A stretch of 64,000 nucleotides of DNA, from the NCBI RefSeq assembly GCF_035685805.1, contig NZ_DASSAB010000006.1, positions 40,179-104,178 of the forward strand. The letters are read 5' to 3'. The notes under the pieces were generated by a model. The model had not been told where the DNA came from. It did not search any database and saw nothing but the letters and a program-made list of their open reading frames with translations. Numbering within the stretch: the first letter of the stretch is position 1; the number at the start of each line of letters is the position of its first letter. Below are positions 54,869-63,391 of the stretch, in pieces. A program made the position numbers and the translations under genes. This DNA comes from Dyella_A sp035685805. GTDB lineage: Bacteria > Pseudomonadota > Gammaproteobacteria > Xanthomonadales > Rhodanobacteraceae.

Positions 54869-56344
54869 CTAGAGGTCGCGCAGGCTTTCGACGAATCCGT
54901 CGGCACCCACCAGCAGCAGCTTCAGTGTGTTCGTGCCGCCGGCATGACCAACCCGGTCGCCGTAGGTGATGACCACGCGATCACCCTCGCCGAGCTTGCC
55001 CTGCTCGAACAGCAGGCGCACGGCGGCACGGGTGGAGGCGGCCATGCTTTGCTGCTCGCCGTGGCTGAAAGCCACCGGATGCACGTCGCGCAGCACCAGC
55101 ATGCGGCGACGGGCCTCGCCAAACGGCGACATGCCGTAGATCGGCACCGCGCTGCGGTAACGCGAGAGCCACTGGGCGGTGGCGCCGGATTCGGTCAACG
55201 CCACGATCGCGCGCACGCCCAGGTGGCCGGCCAGCACCATTGCCGCCAGCGCGATCGCCTGGTCGGCGCGGTCCAGCTGCAGCACGGCGTCGAGGATGCG
55301 GTCGTCCTTGGGCTCGAACTGGCGCTCGGCCCCGAGGCAGATGCGGCACAACGCGGCAACGGCCTTGTCGGGGTGGGCGCCGGCGGCAGATTCTTCCGAC
55401 AGCATCACCGCGTCGGTGCCGTCGATGACCGCGTTGGCCACGTCCAGCACTTCGGCACGGGTGGGAATGGGCGAGCGCACCATCGACTGCAGCATCTGGG
55501 TGGCGGTGATCACGGCGCGATTGCGCTGCACCGCCTCGCGGATGATCTTCTTTTGCAGACCGGGCAGCTCCGCGTCGCCGATCTCCACGCCCAGATCACC
55601 GCGCGCCACCATCACCACGTCGGAGGCATCGATGATCTCGCCCAGCACCGGGATCGCATCGGCGCGCTCGATCTTGGCGACCATGCCGGCATGACCGCCG
55701 GCTTCGGTCATCAGGCGCCGGGCGGTATGCATGTCGGCTGCCGAACGCACGAACGACACGGCGAGAAAATCGGCGCCGATCTCGGCCGCCAGCTTGATGT
55801 CGCTGCGGTCCTTGTCCGACAGCGCGTCCACCGACAGTCCCCCGCCCTGCCGGTTGAGGCCCTTGCGATTGGACAGCTTGCCGCCGATGGTCACGCGACA
55901 GTGGATCTGGTCGCCGTCGATGGACTCCACGTCCATCGCCACCAGGCCGTCGTCGAACAGCAGCACGTCGCCGGGATGCACGTCGTTGGGCAGGTTGAGG
56001 TAGCTCACGCCGACCCGGCTGGCGTCGCCGTCGGGCGCCTCGGCGCGGCAATCGAGCGTGAACGCATCGCCCGGCTCCAGCATCACCGGACCGTCGGCAA
56101 ACTTCTCCACGCGGATCTTCGGGCCTTGCAGATCGGCCAGGATGCCCACCTCCACGCCGACCCGGGCGGCCGCCTCACGGACCGCATTGGCGCGGGCGCG
56201 ATGATCGTCCGGTGCACCGTGGGACAGGTTGAGCCGGGCGACATTGACGCCCTGGGCAATGATCTTCTCGAGCATGCCCGGTGCATCGGTGGCGGGGCCG
56301 AGGGTGGCGACGATCTTGGTACGGCGGAGCGAGGTCGGGTTCAT
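54869..56344 (-). CDS. pyk: pyruvate kinase
   Basis: A 491-residue enzyme making pyruvate and ATP from phosphoenolpyruvate and ADP. ATG 56344 is preferred over GTG one codon earlier, with AGG about eight bases upstream. The N terminus RRTKIVATLGPATD, ARLNLSHG, DLQGPKIRVEKF, the central MVARGDLGVEIGDAELPGLQ with KKIIREAV, and the C-terminal HAGGTNTLKLL are all in place. Domain layout is complete. It sits between a membrane protein gene and the nuclease gene. Confidence 0.97.
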   Translation of the reverse strand: MNPTSLRRTKIVATLGPATDAPGMLEKIIAQGVNVARLNLSHGAPDDHRARANAVREAAARVGVEVGILADLQGPKIRVEKFADGPVMLEPGDAFTLDCRAEAPDGDASRVGVSYLNLPNDVHPGDVLLFDDGLVAMDVESIDGDQIHCRVTIGGKLSNRKGLNRQGGGLSVDALSDKDRSDIKLAAEIGADFLAVSFVRSAADMHTARRLMTEAGGHAGMVAKIERADAIPVLGEIIDASDVVMVARGDLGVEIGDAELPGLQKKIIREAVQRNRAVITATQMLQSMVRSPIPTRAEVLDVANAVIDGTDAVMLSEESAAGAHPDKAVAALCRICLGAERQFEPKDDRILDAVLQLDRADQAIALAAMVLAGHLGVRAIVALTESGATAQWLSRYRSAVPIYGMSPFGEARRRMLVLRDVHPVAFSHGEQQSMAASTRAAVRLLFEQGKLGEGDRVVITYGDRVGHAGGTNTLKLLLVGADGFVESLRDL

Positions 56345-56420
56345 CACGCAAACCTAGCAGAAGCCGACGACCCCGCCATACTGCATTCGTTTTCAATACG
56401 CCGACGAATGGCCGTCCAAA

Positions 56421-57341
56421 TCAGCCGCCCAGCAGCTCGTTGAGCACCGCCGCCAGCCGCACGCCACCCTGCTGCAGGCGCGTGCGCGTCACCGGCCAGG
56501 CCAGATCCTGATAGCGCTGCGACCAGCCGGCCTGGTTTCGGCCATCCAGATGCGCATAGGCGACATCGCGCGCCAGCGTGTGCGACTCGCCGGCCCAGCT
56601 CACGGTCTGGTGGTAAAGCGCGGGCAAGCCGCCGATCGCCGACCACGCGGTGCGATCGGCGGGGCTGATCGCCTCGTCCAGCCGCATTGCAGCGGCCTGC
56701 ACCGCAGCATGGTCGAAGCTGTAGTTAGGGCCGGGCACCAGCCCAAGCGCATGGCGCAGCACGCCGCCGTCCCACACGGCGTGCAGATTGCTGCCGCGGC
56801 CGAAGAACTGCACCTGCACCGTGTTTCCGCCCTTGTCGTCATCATCTTCGGCGTGCAGCGGCTGGTGCACGTCGCCGACGAAATGCACCACCCACTTGAG
56901 TGCCTCCAGCCGGGCCGCGGGCGCCGCCGAACGATCGGCCAGCACCTGCGCGAAATGGCTGATCTGCGCAATGACGCAATTGTTCCGCGCGCAGTCGCGC
57001 GCCGGCACGTAGCTGTTCGCGTGCAGCGGAATATCCACGTAGTGCCAGCTGCCGGTGTGCGGGCGCTCCTTGCGGTTGCCGTCGGCCCAGGACGAGATCT
57101 GGTCCAGCCGCTGCAAGCCCTCCACGCCGAGCAGCGTCCTGACCTGTGCCGCGGCGGCGGGATCAAGATGCTGCTGGGCGATGTCGGCAACGATGGCGTG
57201 GCCTTCCGGTCCCCACGCGTCGGCCAGCGGTGCACAGAGCGTCAGCACGGCGGCGCAGGCGAACGCCGCGACGCGGGTCAGGTAACGGGTTCGGCGGGCG
57301 GGGAGAGTGGTAGCGGCGGGCGTGGCGGAGCGTGGCGTCAT
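56421..57341 (-). CDS. S1/P1 family nuclease, secreted
   Basis: A 306-residue protein from ATG 57341. The signal peptide ends ...CAPLADA, leaving WGPEGH as the mature N terminus; the free N-terminal Trp and the following His are zinc ligands in S1/P1 nucleases. Other ligand blocks follow: WADGNR, WHYVDIPL, WVVHFVGDVHQPLHAED and NLHAVWDGGVL. These enzymes cut single-stranded DNA and RNA (3'-nucleotidase too) outside the cytoplasm. It is divergent from gap. The start lacks a clear ribosome site; ATG 57392 upstream is an alternative. Confidence 0.92.
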   Translation of the reverse strand: MTPRSATPAATTLPARRTRYLTRVAAFACAAVLTLCAPLADAWGPEGHAIVADIAQQHLDPAAAAQVRTLLGVEGLQRLDQISSWADGNRKERPHTGSWHYVDIPLHANSYVPARDCARNNCVIAQISHFAQVLADRSAAPAARLEALKWVVHFVGDVHQPLHAEDDDDKGGNTVQVQFFGRGSNLHAVWDGGVLRHALGLVPGPNYSFDHAAVQAAAMRLDEAISPADRTAWSAIGGLPALYHQTVSWAGESHTLARDVAYAHLDGRNQAGWSQRYQDLAWPVTRTRLQQGGVRLAAVLNELLGG

Positions 57342-57535
57342 GGGCAATCGCTGGGGGAGGGTCAAAACGAGCGGCAGTGTGCCACAGCGCAACCGTGCCG
57401 CAGGCGCGCCACGGCGACGCGCGACGGCGCGTCACAGCGGCCGCGAGCGGTGCGCGGCGATGCAACCGCGAGGGTCGCCCTGCTACCATAAGAGGCTGTT
57501 TCTACAGGCCACGCCACGAGCAGGAGTTCCGGGCA

Positions 57536-58537
57536 ATGACGATCAAGGTGGGCATCAACGGCTTCGGCCGCATCGGGCGCAACGTACTGCGCGCCGCCGT
57601 GCAGAACTTCAACGACGATATCGAGATCGTTGCCATCAACGACCTGCTCGAGCCGGACTACCTGGCCTACATGCTGCAGTACGACTCCGTGCACGGCCGC
57701 TTCAAGGGCGAGGTCTCGGTCGACGGCCACACGCTGGTGGTCAACGGCAGGAAGATCCGCCTCACCGCCGAGCGCGACCCGGCCGCGCTGAAGTGGGACG
57801 AGGTCGGCGCCGAGGTGGTGATCGAGTCCACCGGCATCTTCCTGACCAAGGAAGGCGCGCAGAAGCATCTCGACGCGGGCGCGAAGAAGGTGATCCTGTC
57901 GGCCCCGTCCAAGGACGACACGCCGATGTTCGTCTACGGCGTCAACGACAAGAGCTACAAGGGCGAGGCGATCATCTCCAACGCCTCGTGCACCACCAAC
58001 TGCCTGGCGCCGCTGGCCAAGGTGATCAACGACAAGTGGGGCATCAAGCGTGGCCTGATGACCACCGTGCACGCTGCCACCGCCACCCAGAAGACCGTCG
58101 ATGGCCCGTCCAACAAGGACTGGCGCGGCGGCCGCGGCATCCTGGAGAACATCATTCCGTCATCGACCGGCGCGGCCAAGGCCGTGGGCGTGGTGATCCC
58201 CGAGCTCAACAAGAAGCTCACCGGCATGAGCTTCCGCGTGCCGACTTCCGACGTGTCGGTGGTCGACCTGACCTGCGAGCTGGAGAAGCCCGCCACCTAC
58301 GCCGAGATCTGCGCGGAGATGAAGGCGCAGAGCGAAGGCGCGCTGAAGGGCGTGCTGGGCTACACCGAGGACAAGGTGGTCGCCACCGATTTCCGCGGCG
58401 AGACCCGCACCTCGGTGTTCGACGCCGAGGCCGGCATCGCGCTGGACTCCACCTTCGTCAAGCTGGTGTCCTGGTACGACAACGAGTGGGGCTACTCGAA
58501 CAAGTGCCTGGAAATGGTGCGGGTAGTGGCGAAATAA
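57536..58537 (+). CDS. gap: glyceraldehyde-3-phosphate dehydrogenase
   Basis: A 333-residue enzyme; ATG 57536 with AGGAG nine bases upstream replaces the longer open frame. KVGINGFGRIGRN binds NAD, and Asp36 in AINDL favours NAD over NADP. The catalytic Cys152 is in SNASCTTNCLAPLAKV and His in VHAATATQKTVDG; the C terminus has WYDNEWGYSNKCLEM. Full length and normal. A strong terminator follows. Confidence 0.97.
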   Translation: MTIKVGINGFGRIGRNVLRAAVQNFNDDIEIVAINDLLEPDYLAYMLQYDSVHGRFKGEVSVDGHTLVVNGRKIRLTAERDPAALKWDEVGAEVVIESTGIFLTKEGAQKHLDAGAKKVILSAPSKDDTPMFVYGVNDKSYKGEAIISNASCTTNCLAPLAKVINDKWGIKRGLMTTVHAATATQKTVDGPSNKDWRGGRGILENIIPSSTGAAKAVGVVIPELNKKLTGMSFRVPTSDVSVVDLTCELEKPATYAEICAEMKAQSEGALKGVLGYTEDKVVATDFRGETRTSVFDAEAGIALDSTFVKLVSWYDNEWGYSNKCLEMVRVVAK

Positions 58538-58561
58538 GTCCTCGCTTCCGCTGATACGAAG

Positions 58562-58589
58562 AAAGGCGCCCGAGGGCGCCTTTCTTTTT
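58562..58589 (+). terminator. intrinsic terminator of gap
   Basis: AAAGGCGCC at 58562-58570 pairs with GGCGCCTTT at 58575-58583 around CGAG, followed by CTTTTT. It starts 25 bases after the gap stop. Confidence 0.9.
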
Positions 58590-58658
58590 GTCGGGCTCGT
58601 CCACGGACCCTTCCCTGCACGCCCGCGCGGTCAAAGGCGGGCGGCCCCGCTCTTCTGC

Positions 58659-58760
58659 CGTCATTCCCGCGCAAGCGGGGCTCTCAACAGACGAACGTCT
58701 GGCCATCCACTTTGATGGCGTGGAACAGCACGATGGATTCCCGCGTTCGCGGGAATGACG
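58659..58760. repeat. REPIN-like inverted pair
   Basis: CGTCATTCCCGCG at 58659-58671 and CGCGGGAATGACG at 58748-58760 are exact inverted ends about 100 bases apart, each followed inward by its own small palindrome (CCCGCGCAAGCGGGG and CCCGCGTTCGCGGG). This is the form of a REPIN (two inverted REP units), moved by RAYT transposases. No second copy and no RAYT gene is in the window. Confidence 0.8.
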
Positions 58761-58871
58761 CCTCAGGGAGTAGCCGGGTTCACCCTAGGGGTCGCTGCGC
58801 GATGCGACCGGCGAATCGCAAAGCGACCGTGTGGCCGGCAGCCGACTGTTGGATCACCCTCTGCAAGCGCC

Positions 58872-59375
58872 TTACTTCAATGCCGCAAGCGCCGCATCGT
58901 AATCGGGCTCGTCGGCAATCTCCGGCACCAGCTGGGCGTGCAGCACATGATCGTTGGCGTCCAGCACCACCACCGCGCGGGCGGCCAGACCGCTCAGCGG
59001 GCCGCTGGCCAGTGCCACGCCGTAGTGCTTGAGGAAATCCGCGCCGCGAAGGGTCGACAGCGTGACCACGTTGTCCAGGCCTTCCGCGCCGCAGAAGCGC
59101 GCCTGCGCGAACGGCAGGTCGGCCGAGATGCACAGCACCACGGTGTTGTCCAGGTTCGACGCCGACTGGTTGAAATGGCGCACCGAGGTAGCGCAGGTCG
59201 GCGTGTCGACGCTGGGAAAGATATTGAGGATCTTGCGCTTGCCGGTGAAGTCGGCCAGCGAGACGTCGGACAGGTCCTTGCCCACCAGCCGGAAGCCGGG
59301 CGCCTTGTCGCCGCGTGCGGGCAGGTCGCCGAGCACTTCGACCGGATTGCCTTTCAGGGTGACGTGATGCGACAT
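58872..59375 (-). CDS. tpx: thiol peroxidase
   Basis: A 167-residue atypical 2-Cys peroxiredoxin. The peroxidatic cysteine is in FPSVDTPTCATSVRHF and the resolving cysteine in QARFCGAEGLDNV, spaced as in E. coli Tpx. It opens with HVTLKGNPVEVLGDLP, the usual Tpx start. It removes lipid and alkyl hydroperoxides with thioredoxin, probably in the periplasm or cytoplasm. The gene stands alone between the REPIN pair and cysNC, on the minus strand. Confidence 0.95.
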   Translation of the reverse strand: MSHHVTLKGNPVEVLGDLPARGDKAPGFRLVGKDLSDVSLADFTGKRKILNIFPSVDTPTCATSVRHFNQSASNLDNTVVLCISADLPFAQARFCGAEGLDNVVTLSTLRGADFLKHYGVALASGPLSGLAARAVVVLDANDHVLHAQLVPEIADEPDYDAALAALK

Positions 59376-59457
59376 GGCAGCGACCTCTCTATTGGAAATG
59401 GATCGCCATCGTAGGCGATACCGGCGCCTCGCGGAGCCGGCGCGTCGATCGAACCCG

Positions 59458-61341
59458 TCACGCTTCCCGCAGCAGCGCCTCGATCACCCGCGTGGCCATC
59501 TGTTCGGGCACCTGCTCGGCCGCATGCAGGTGGATCTCCGGCGCCTCCGGCACCTCGTAGGGCGAATCGATGCCGGTGAAGTTCTTGATTCCGCCGGCCC
59601 GCGCCTTGGCGTAAAGCCCCTTCACGTCGCGCGCCTCGCAGATCTCCAGCGGGGTATCGACGAACACCTCGTGGAACTCGCCTGGCGCGAACAGTTCGCG
59701 CGCCATGCGACGCTCCTCGCGGAACGGGCTGATAAAGGACACCAGCACGATTAGCCCCGCGTCAACCATAAGTTTCGCCACCTCGGCGACGCGGCGGATG
59801 TTCTCCACCCGGTCCTCGTCGGTGAAGCCGAGATCGCGGTTCAGGCCGTGGCGCACGTTGTCGCCGTCGAGCAGGTAGGTATGCCGGCCCATCGCGAACA
59901 GCCGCTTCTCCACCAGGTTGGCCACGGTGGATTTGCCCGAGCCGGACAGGCCGGTGAACCACAGGCAGGCCGGTCCCTGGCCCTTGATCCGCGAGCGTGC
60001 GGCCCGGTCGATGTCCAGGTGCTGCCAGTGGATGTTGTCGGCCCGGCGCAAGGCGAAGTCCAGCGTGCCGGCGGCCACCGTGGCGTTGGTCTGCCGGTCG
60101 ATCAGGATGAAGGCGCCCAGCTCCCGGCACTGCGCGTACGGCTCGAACGCAATCGGCTGGTCCAGGGCGAGGTTGCAGTAGCCCACCTCGTTGAGCTCCA
60201 GTCGCTTGGCGGCCAGCTCCTCCTGCGTGTTGACGTCGACCTTGTGCTTGATCTCGCTGACCTGCGCGCCCACGGTACGCGTGCCGATCTTCAGCCAGTA
60301 GCCCCGGCCCGGCAGCAGCGCCGACTCGTCCATCCACAGCACGTGCGCGGCGAACTGGTCGGCCACCTGCGGCGGGTTGTGTGCGGCGGCAATCACATCG
60401 CCGCGGCTGACGTCGCGCTCGTCTTCCAGCGTCAGCGTCACCGCCTCGCCTTCCCTGGCGCGCTTGCGATCGCCGTCCGCGGTGACGATGCGTGCCACGC
60501 GCGAACGTGCGCCGCCGGGCAGCACCACCACCTCGTCGCCGGGCGACAGTACCCCTGCCACCACCTGGCCCGCGTAGCCGCGGAAGCTCTGGTCGGGACG
60601 GCACACCCACTGCACCGGCATGCGGAAGCCCAGCGCGCTTGCCGGTCGCTCGATGGCCACCGTTTCCAGGTGCTCCAGCAGGCTCGGGCCGCGATACCAG
60701 TCGATCACCCGCGAGGCGCTGCTGACGTTCTCGCCGCGCAGCGCCGACAGCGGAATGGCGGTGACGTGGGAAATGCCCAGGCCGCGGGCCAGCGCGGCAT
60801 AGTCGGCCTCGATCGTGCGGAAGGTGGCTTCGTCGTAGTCGACCAGGTCCATCTTGTTCACCGCCAGCAGCACGTGGCGGATGCCCAGCAGCGCGCTGAT
60901 GTAGCTGTGGCGACGGGTCTGCGTGAGCAGGCCCTTGCGCGCGTCGACCAGCACCACGGCGAGGTCCGCGGTGCTCGCACCGGTGGCCATGTTGCGGGTG
61001 TACTGCTCGTGGCCGGGACAGTCGGCGACGATGAACTTGCGCCGCTCGGTGCCGAAGAACCGGTAGGCCACGTCGATGGTGATGCCCTGCTCGCGCTCGG
61101 CCGACAGGCCGTCCACCAGCAGCGCGAAGTCCAGCTCGCCGTTCTGCGTGCCATGGCGACGGCTGTCGCCCTCCAGTGCGGCGAGCTGGTCGTCGAACAG
61201 CAGCTTGGAGTCGTACAGCAGGCGGCCGAGCAGGGTGCTCTTGCCGTCGTCCACGCTGCCGCAGGTGATCAGCCGCAGCAGGCCCTTGGACTCGTGCAGG
61301 GCAAGGTAGCTGTCGAGGGAGGGGGTGTCGTCGAAGCCCAT
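59458..61341 (-). CDS. cysNC: sulfate adenylyltransferase subunit 1 / adenylylsulfate kinase fusion
   Basis: A 627-residue fusion. The N-terminal GTPase (CysN) has GSVDDGKSTLLGRLLYDSK, DCPGHEQYTRNMATGAST and NKMDLVDY; a beta-barrel region follows to about residue 430. The C-terminal APS kinase (CysC) has the P-loop GLSGSGKSTVANLVEKRL and DGDNVRHGLNRDLGF. Together with CysD it makes APS and then PAPS from sulfate. The ATG at 61341 shares one base with the cysD stop. PAPS is the donor a sulfotransferase such as the one proposed at 9634 would use. Confidence 0.96.
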   Translation of the reverse strand: MGFDDTPSLDSYLALHESKGLLRLITCGSVDDGKSTLLGRLLYDSKLLFDDQLAALEGDSRRHGTQNGELDFALLVDGLSAEREQGITIDVAYRFFGTERRKFIVADCPGHEQYTRNMATGASTADLAVVLVDARKGLLTQTRRHSYISALLGIRHVLLAVNKMDLVDYDEATFRTIEADYAALARGLGISHVTAIPLSALRGENVSSASRVIDWYRGPSLLEHLETVAIERPASALGFRMPVQWVCRPDQSFRGYAGQVVAGVLSPGDEVVVLPGGARSRVARIVTADGDRKRAREGEAVTLTLEDERDVSRGDVIAAAHNPPQVADQFAAHVLWMDESALLPGRGYWLKIGTRTVGAQVSEIKHKVDVNTQEELAAKRLELNEVGYCNLALDQPIAFEPYAQCRELGAFILIDRQTNATVAAGTLDFALRRADNIHWQHLDIDRAARSRIKGQGPACLWFTGLSGSGKSTVANLVEKRLFAMGRHTYLLDGDNVRHGLNRDLGFTDEDRVENIRRVAEVAKLMVDAGLIVLVSFISPFREERRMARELFAPGEFHEVFVDTPLEICEARDVKGLYAKARAGGIKNFTGIDSPYEVPEAPEIHLHAAEQVPEQMATRVIEALLREA

Positions 61342-62279
61342 CAGAAATACCCCTCCTGCTTCTTCTTTTCCATCGAGGCCGACGGATCGTGATCGATCGC
61401 CCGGCCCTGTCGCTCCGAGGTGCGTGCGATGAGCATTTCCTGGATCACCTTGGGCAGGTCGTCGGCGTCGGACTCGATCGCCCCGGTGAGCGGATAGCAG
61501 CCGAGGGTGCGGAAACGCACGCTGCGCAACTCGGGCTTTTCTCCCGGCGCCAGCGGCATGCGTTGGTCGTCGACCATGATCAGCATGCCGTCGCGCTCGA
61601 CCACCGGCCGCGGCGCGGCGAGATACAGCGACGGCACCTCGATCGCCTCGCGATAGATGTAGAGCCAGATATCCAGCTCGGTCCAGTTCGATAGGGGGAA
61701 CACCCGCACGCTCTCGCCCTTGGCGATGCGACCGTTGTAGAGGTTCCACAGCTCCGGACGCTGGCGCTTCGGATCCCAGCGGTGCTGCGCGGTGCGGAAC
61801 GAAAACACCCGCTCCTTCGCGCGCGATTTTTCCTCGTCGCGACGCGCGCCGCCAATGGCCGCGTCGAAGCGGTGTGCGTTCAGCGCCTGCTTCAGGGCCT
61901 GGGTCTTCATGATGTCGGTGTGCACGCTGGCGCCGTGGGTGAACGGGCCCACGCCCTGGGCCACGCCTTCCTGGTTGATGTGCACGATCAGCTTCGCGCC
62001 CACCTCCGCCGCGCGACGATCGCGGAAGGCGATCATCTCTCGGAACTTCCAGGTGGTGTCCACGTGCAGCAGCGGGATCGGCGGCGGCGCGGGATGGAAC
62101 GCCTTCTGCAGCAGGTGCAGCAGCACCGAGGAGTCCTTGCCGACCGAGTACATCATCACCGGGTTGGCGAACTCCGCGGCAACCTCGCGCAGGATGTGGA
62201 TGCTCTCCGCTTCAAGCCGCTTCAGGTGCGAGGCGGTGTCGGCGGCGTTGGCGGCAGGTGTCATGGCGGGTTCACTCAT
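61341..62279 (-). CDS. cysD: sulfate adenylyltransferase subunit 2
   Basis: A 312-residue PP-loop ATP pyrophosphatase subunit. Key blocks: PVMMYSVGKDSSVLLHLLQK (SGG-like PP-loop), HVDTTWKFREMIAFRD, GGARRDEEKSRAKER and LSNWTELDIWLYIYRE. It pairs with CysN as ATP sulfurylase. ATG 62279 is used; ATG five codons later is a possible alternative, and neither has a strong ribosome site. Translationally coupled to cysNC. Confidence 0.96.
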   Translation of the reverse strand: MSEPAMTPAANAADTASHLKRLEAESIHILREVAAEFANPVMMYSVGKDSSVLLHLLQKAFHPAPPPIPLLHVDTTWKFREMIAFRDRRAAEVGAKLIVHINQEGVAQGVGPFTHGASVHTDIMKTQALKQALNAHRFDAAIGGARRDEEKSRAKERVFSFRTAQHRWDPKRQRPELWNLYNGRIAKGESVRVFPLSNWTELDIWLYIYREAIEVPSLYLAAPRPVVERDGMLIMVDDQRMPLAPGEKPELRSVRFRTLGCYPLTGAIESDADDLPKVIQEMLIARTSERQGRAIDHDPSASMEKKKQEGYF

Positions 62280-62378
62280 AGGCCGCTGATTCTAGCCAGC
62301 GACCGGCTCCCGCGTGATAACGGCTGTGTCTATGCATATGCCGCCACGCACCGCATGGCGGCCTGTGCACCGGCCGGG

Positions 62379-63365
62379 CTACTGCGCCAGAGGAGCGATG
62401 ACCTGCTCGATGGCGCCGAAGATCGACTGGCCCCGTGCATCGGTAATCTCGATGCGCACGGTGTCGCCGAAGTGCAGGAACGGCGTGCTCGGCGCGCCGT
62501 CGCGCAGGGTTTCCACCGTACGCTGCTCGGCCAGGCACGAGGCGCCCTTGCCGGTGTCCTGGTTGGCGATGGTGCCCGAGCCCACCAGCGTACCGGCGGT
62601 CAATGGACGGGTCTTCGCCACGTGCGCTACCAGTTCGGCAAAGCTGAACTGCATGTCGACGCCGCACTCGGCTTCGCCGAACCACTTGCCGTTGAGCCAG
62701 GTGCGCATCGGCAGGTGCAGCTTGTCGCCCTGCCAGGCGTCGGCCAGTTCGTCCGGCGTCACCAGCACCGGCGACAGCGCCGACCGCGGCTTGGACTGCA
62801 GGAACCCGAAGCCCTTGGCCAGCTCCCCCGGGATCAGCCCGCGCAGGCTCACATCGTTGACCAGGCCCACCAGCTGGATGTGCTGCGACGCCTGCGCCGG
62901 CGTCACGCCCATCGGCACGTCGTCGGTCACCACCAGCACCTCGGCCTCCAGATCGATGCCGAACTCCTCACTGGGTACCACCACCGGATCGCGCGGGCCG
63001 AGGAAGCCGGCGCTGGTCGCCTGGTACATCAGCGGATCGGTGTAGAAGCTCGCCGGCACCTCCGCGCCGCGAGCCTTGCGCACGCGCTCGACGTGCGGCA
63101 GGTACGCGCTGCCGTCGACGAACTCGTAGGCGCGCGGCAGCGGGGCGGCCAGGGTGTCCAGGTCGAGCGCGAAGCGCCCCGGTGCCGTACCGGCATGAAG
63201 TTCGTCGGACAGCGCGTTCAATCGCGGCGCGGCGTTGGACCAATCGTCCAGCGCGGCCTGCAGCGTGGCGGCAATGCCGACAGCACGCACCGCGTGCGTC
63301 AGGTCACGGCTGACGACAACCAGCGTGCCGTCGCGGCCGCCTTCCTTCAACGAACCAAGTTTCAT
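62379..63365 (-). CDS. fahA: fumarylacetoacetate hydrolase
   Basis: A 328-residue FAH-fold hydrolase splitting fumarylacetoacetate into fumarate and acetoacetate, the last step of tyrosine breakdown. The start MKLGSLKEGGRDGTLVVVSR is that of the bacterial two-domain type. The metal site is in the EFGIDLEAEVLVVTDDVPMG, VNDVSLRGLIPGELAKGFGF and GSGTIANQD blocks. Companion enzyme MaiA is at 46437-47102. The gene lies 26 bases downstream of the partial lipoprotein gene, same strand. Confidence 0.93.
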   Translation of the reverse strand: MKLGSLKEGGRDGTLVVVSRDLTHAVRAVGIAATLQAALDDWSNAAPRLNALSDELHAGTAPGRFALDLDTLAAPLPRAYEFVDGSAYLPHVERVRKARGAEVPASFYTDPLMYQATSAGFLGPRDPVVVPSEEFGIDLEAEVLVVTDDVPMGVTPAQASQHIQLVGLVNDVSLRGLIPGELAKGFGFLQSKPRSALSPVLVTPDELADAWQGDKLHLPMRTWLNGKWFGEAECGVDMQFSFAELVAHVAKTRPLTAGTLVGSGTIANQDTGKGASCLAEQRTVETLRDGAPSTPFLHFGDTVRIEITDARGQSIFGAIEQVIAPLAQ

Positions 63366-63391
63366 GTTTCAACGCTCCATGGGTGCTGCGC

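Larger units (their letters stand above)
58538..58871. other. 334-base intergenic region gap-tpx
   Basis: Holds the gap terminator (58562-58589) and the REPIN-like repeat pair (58659-58760). The remaining part, 58761-58871, has no visible gene or signal beyond a degenerate hairpin. Confidence 0.7.

Noticed and set aside
54542..56443. 633-residue plus-strand frame opposite pyk
   Set aside because: His/Arg-rich antisense of a clearly coding gene; no recognisable family.
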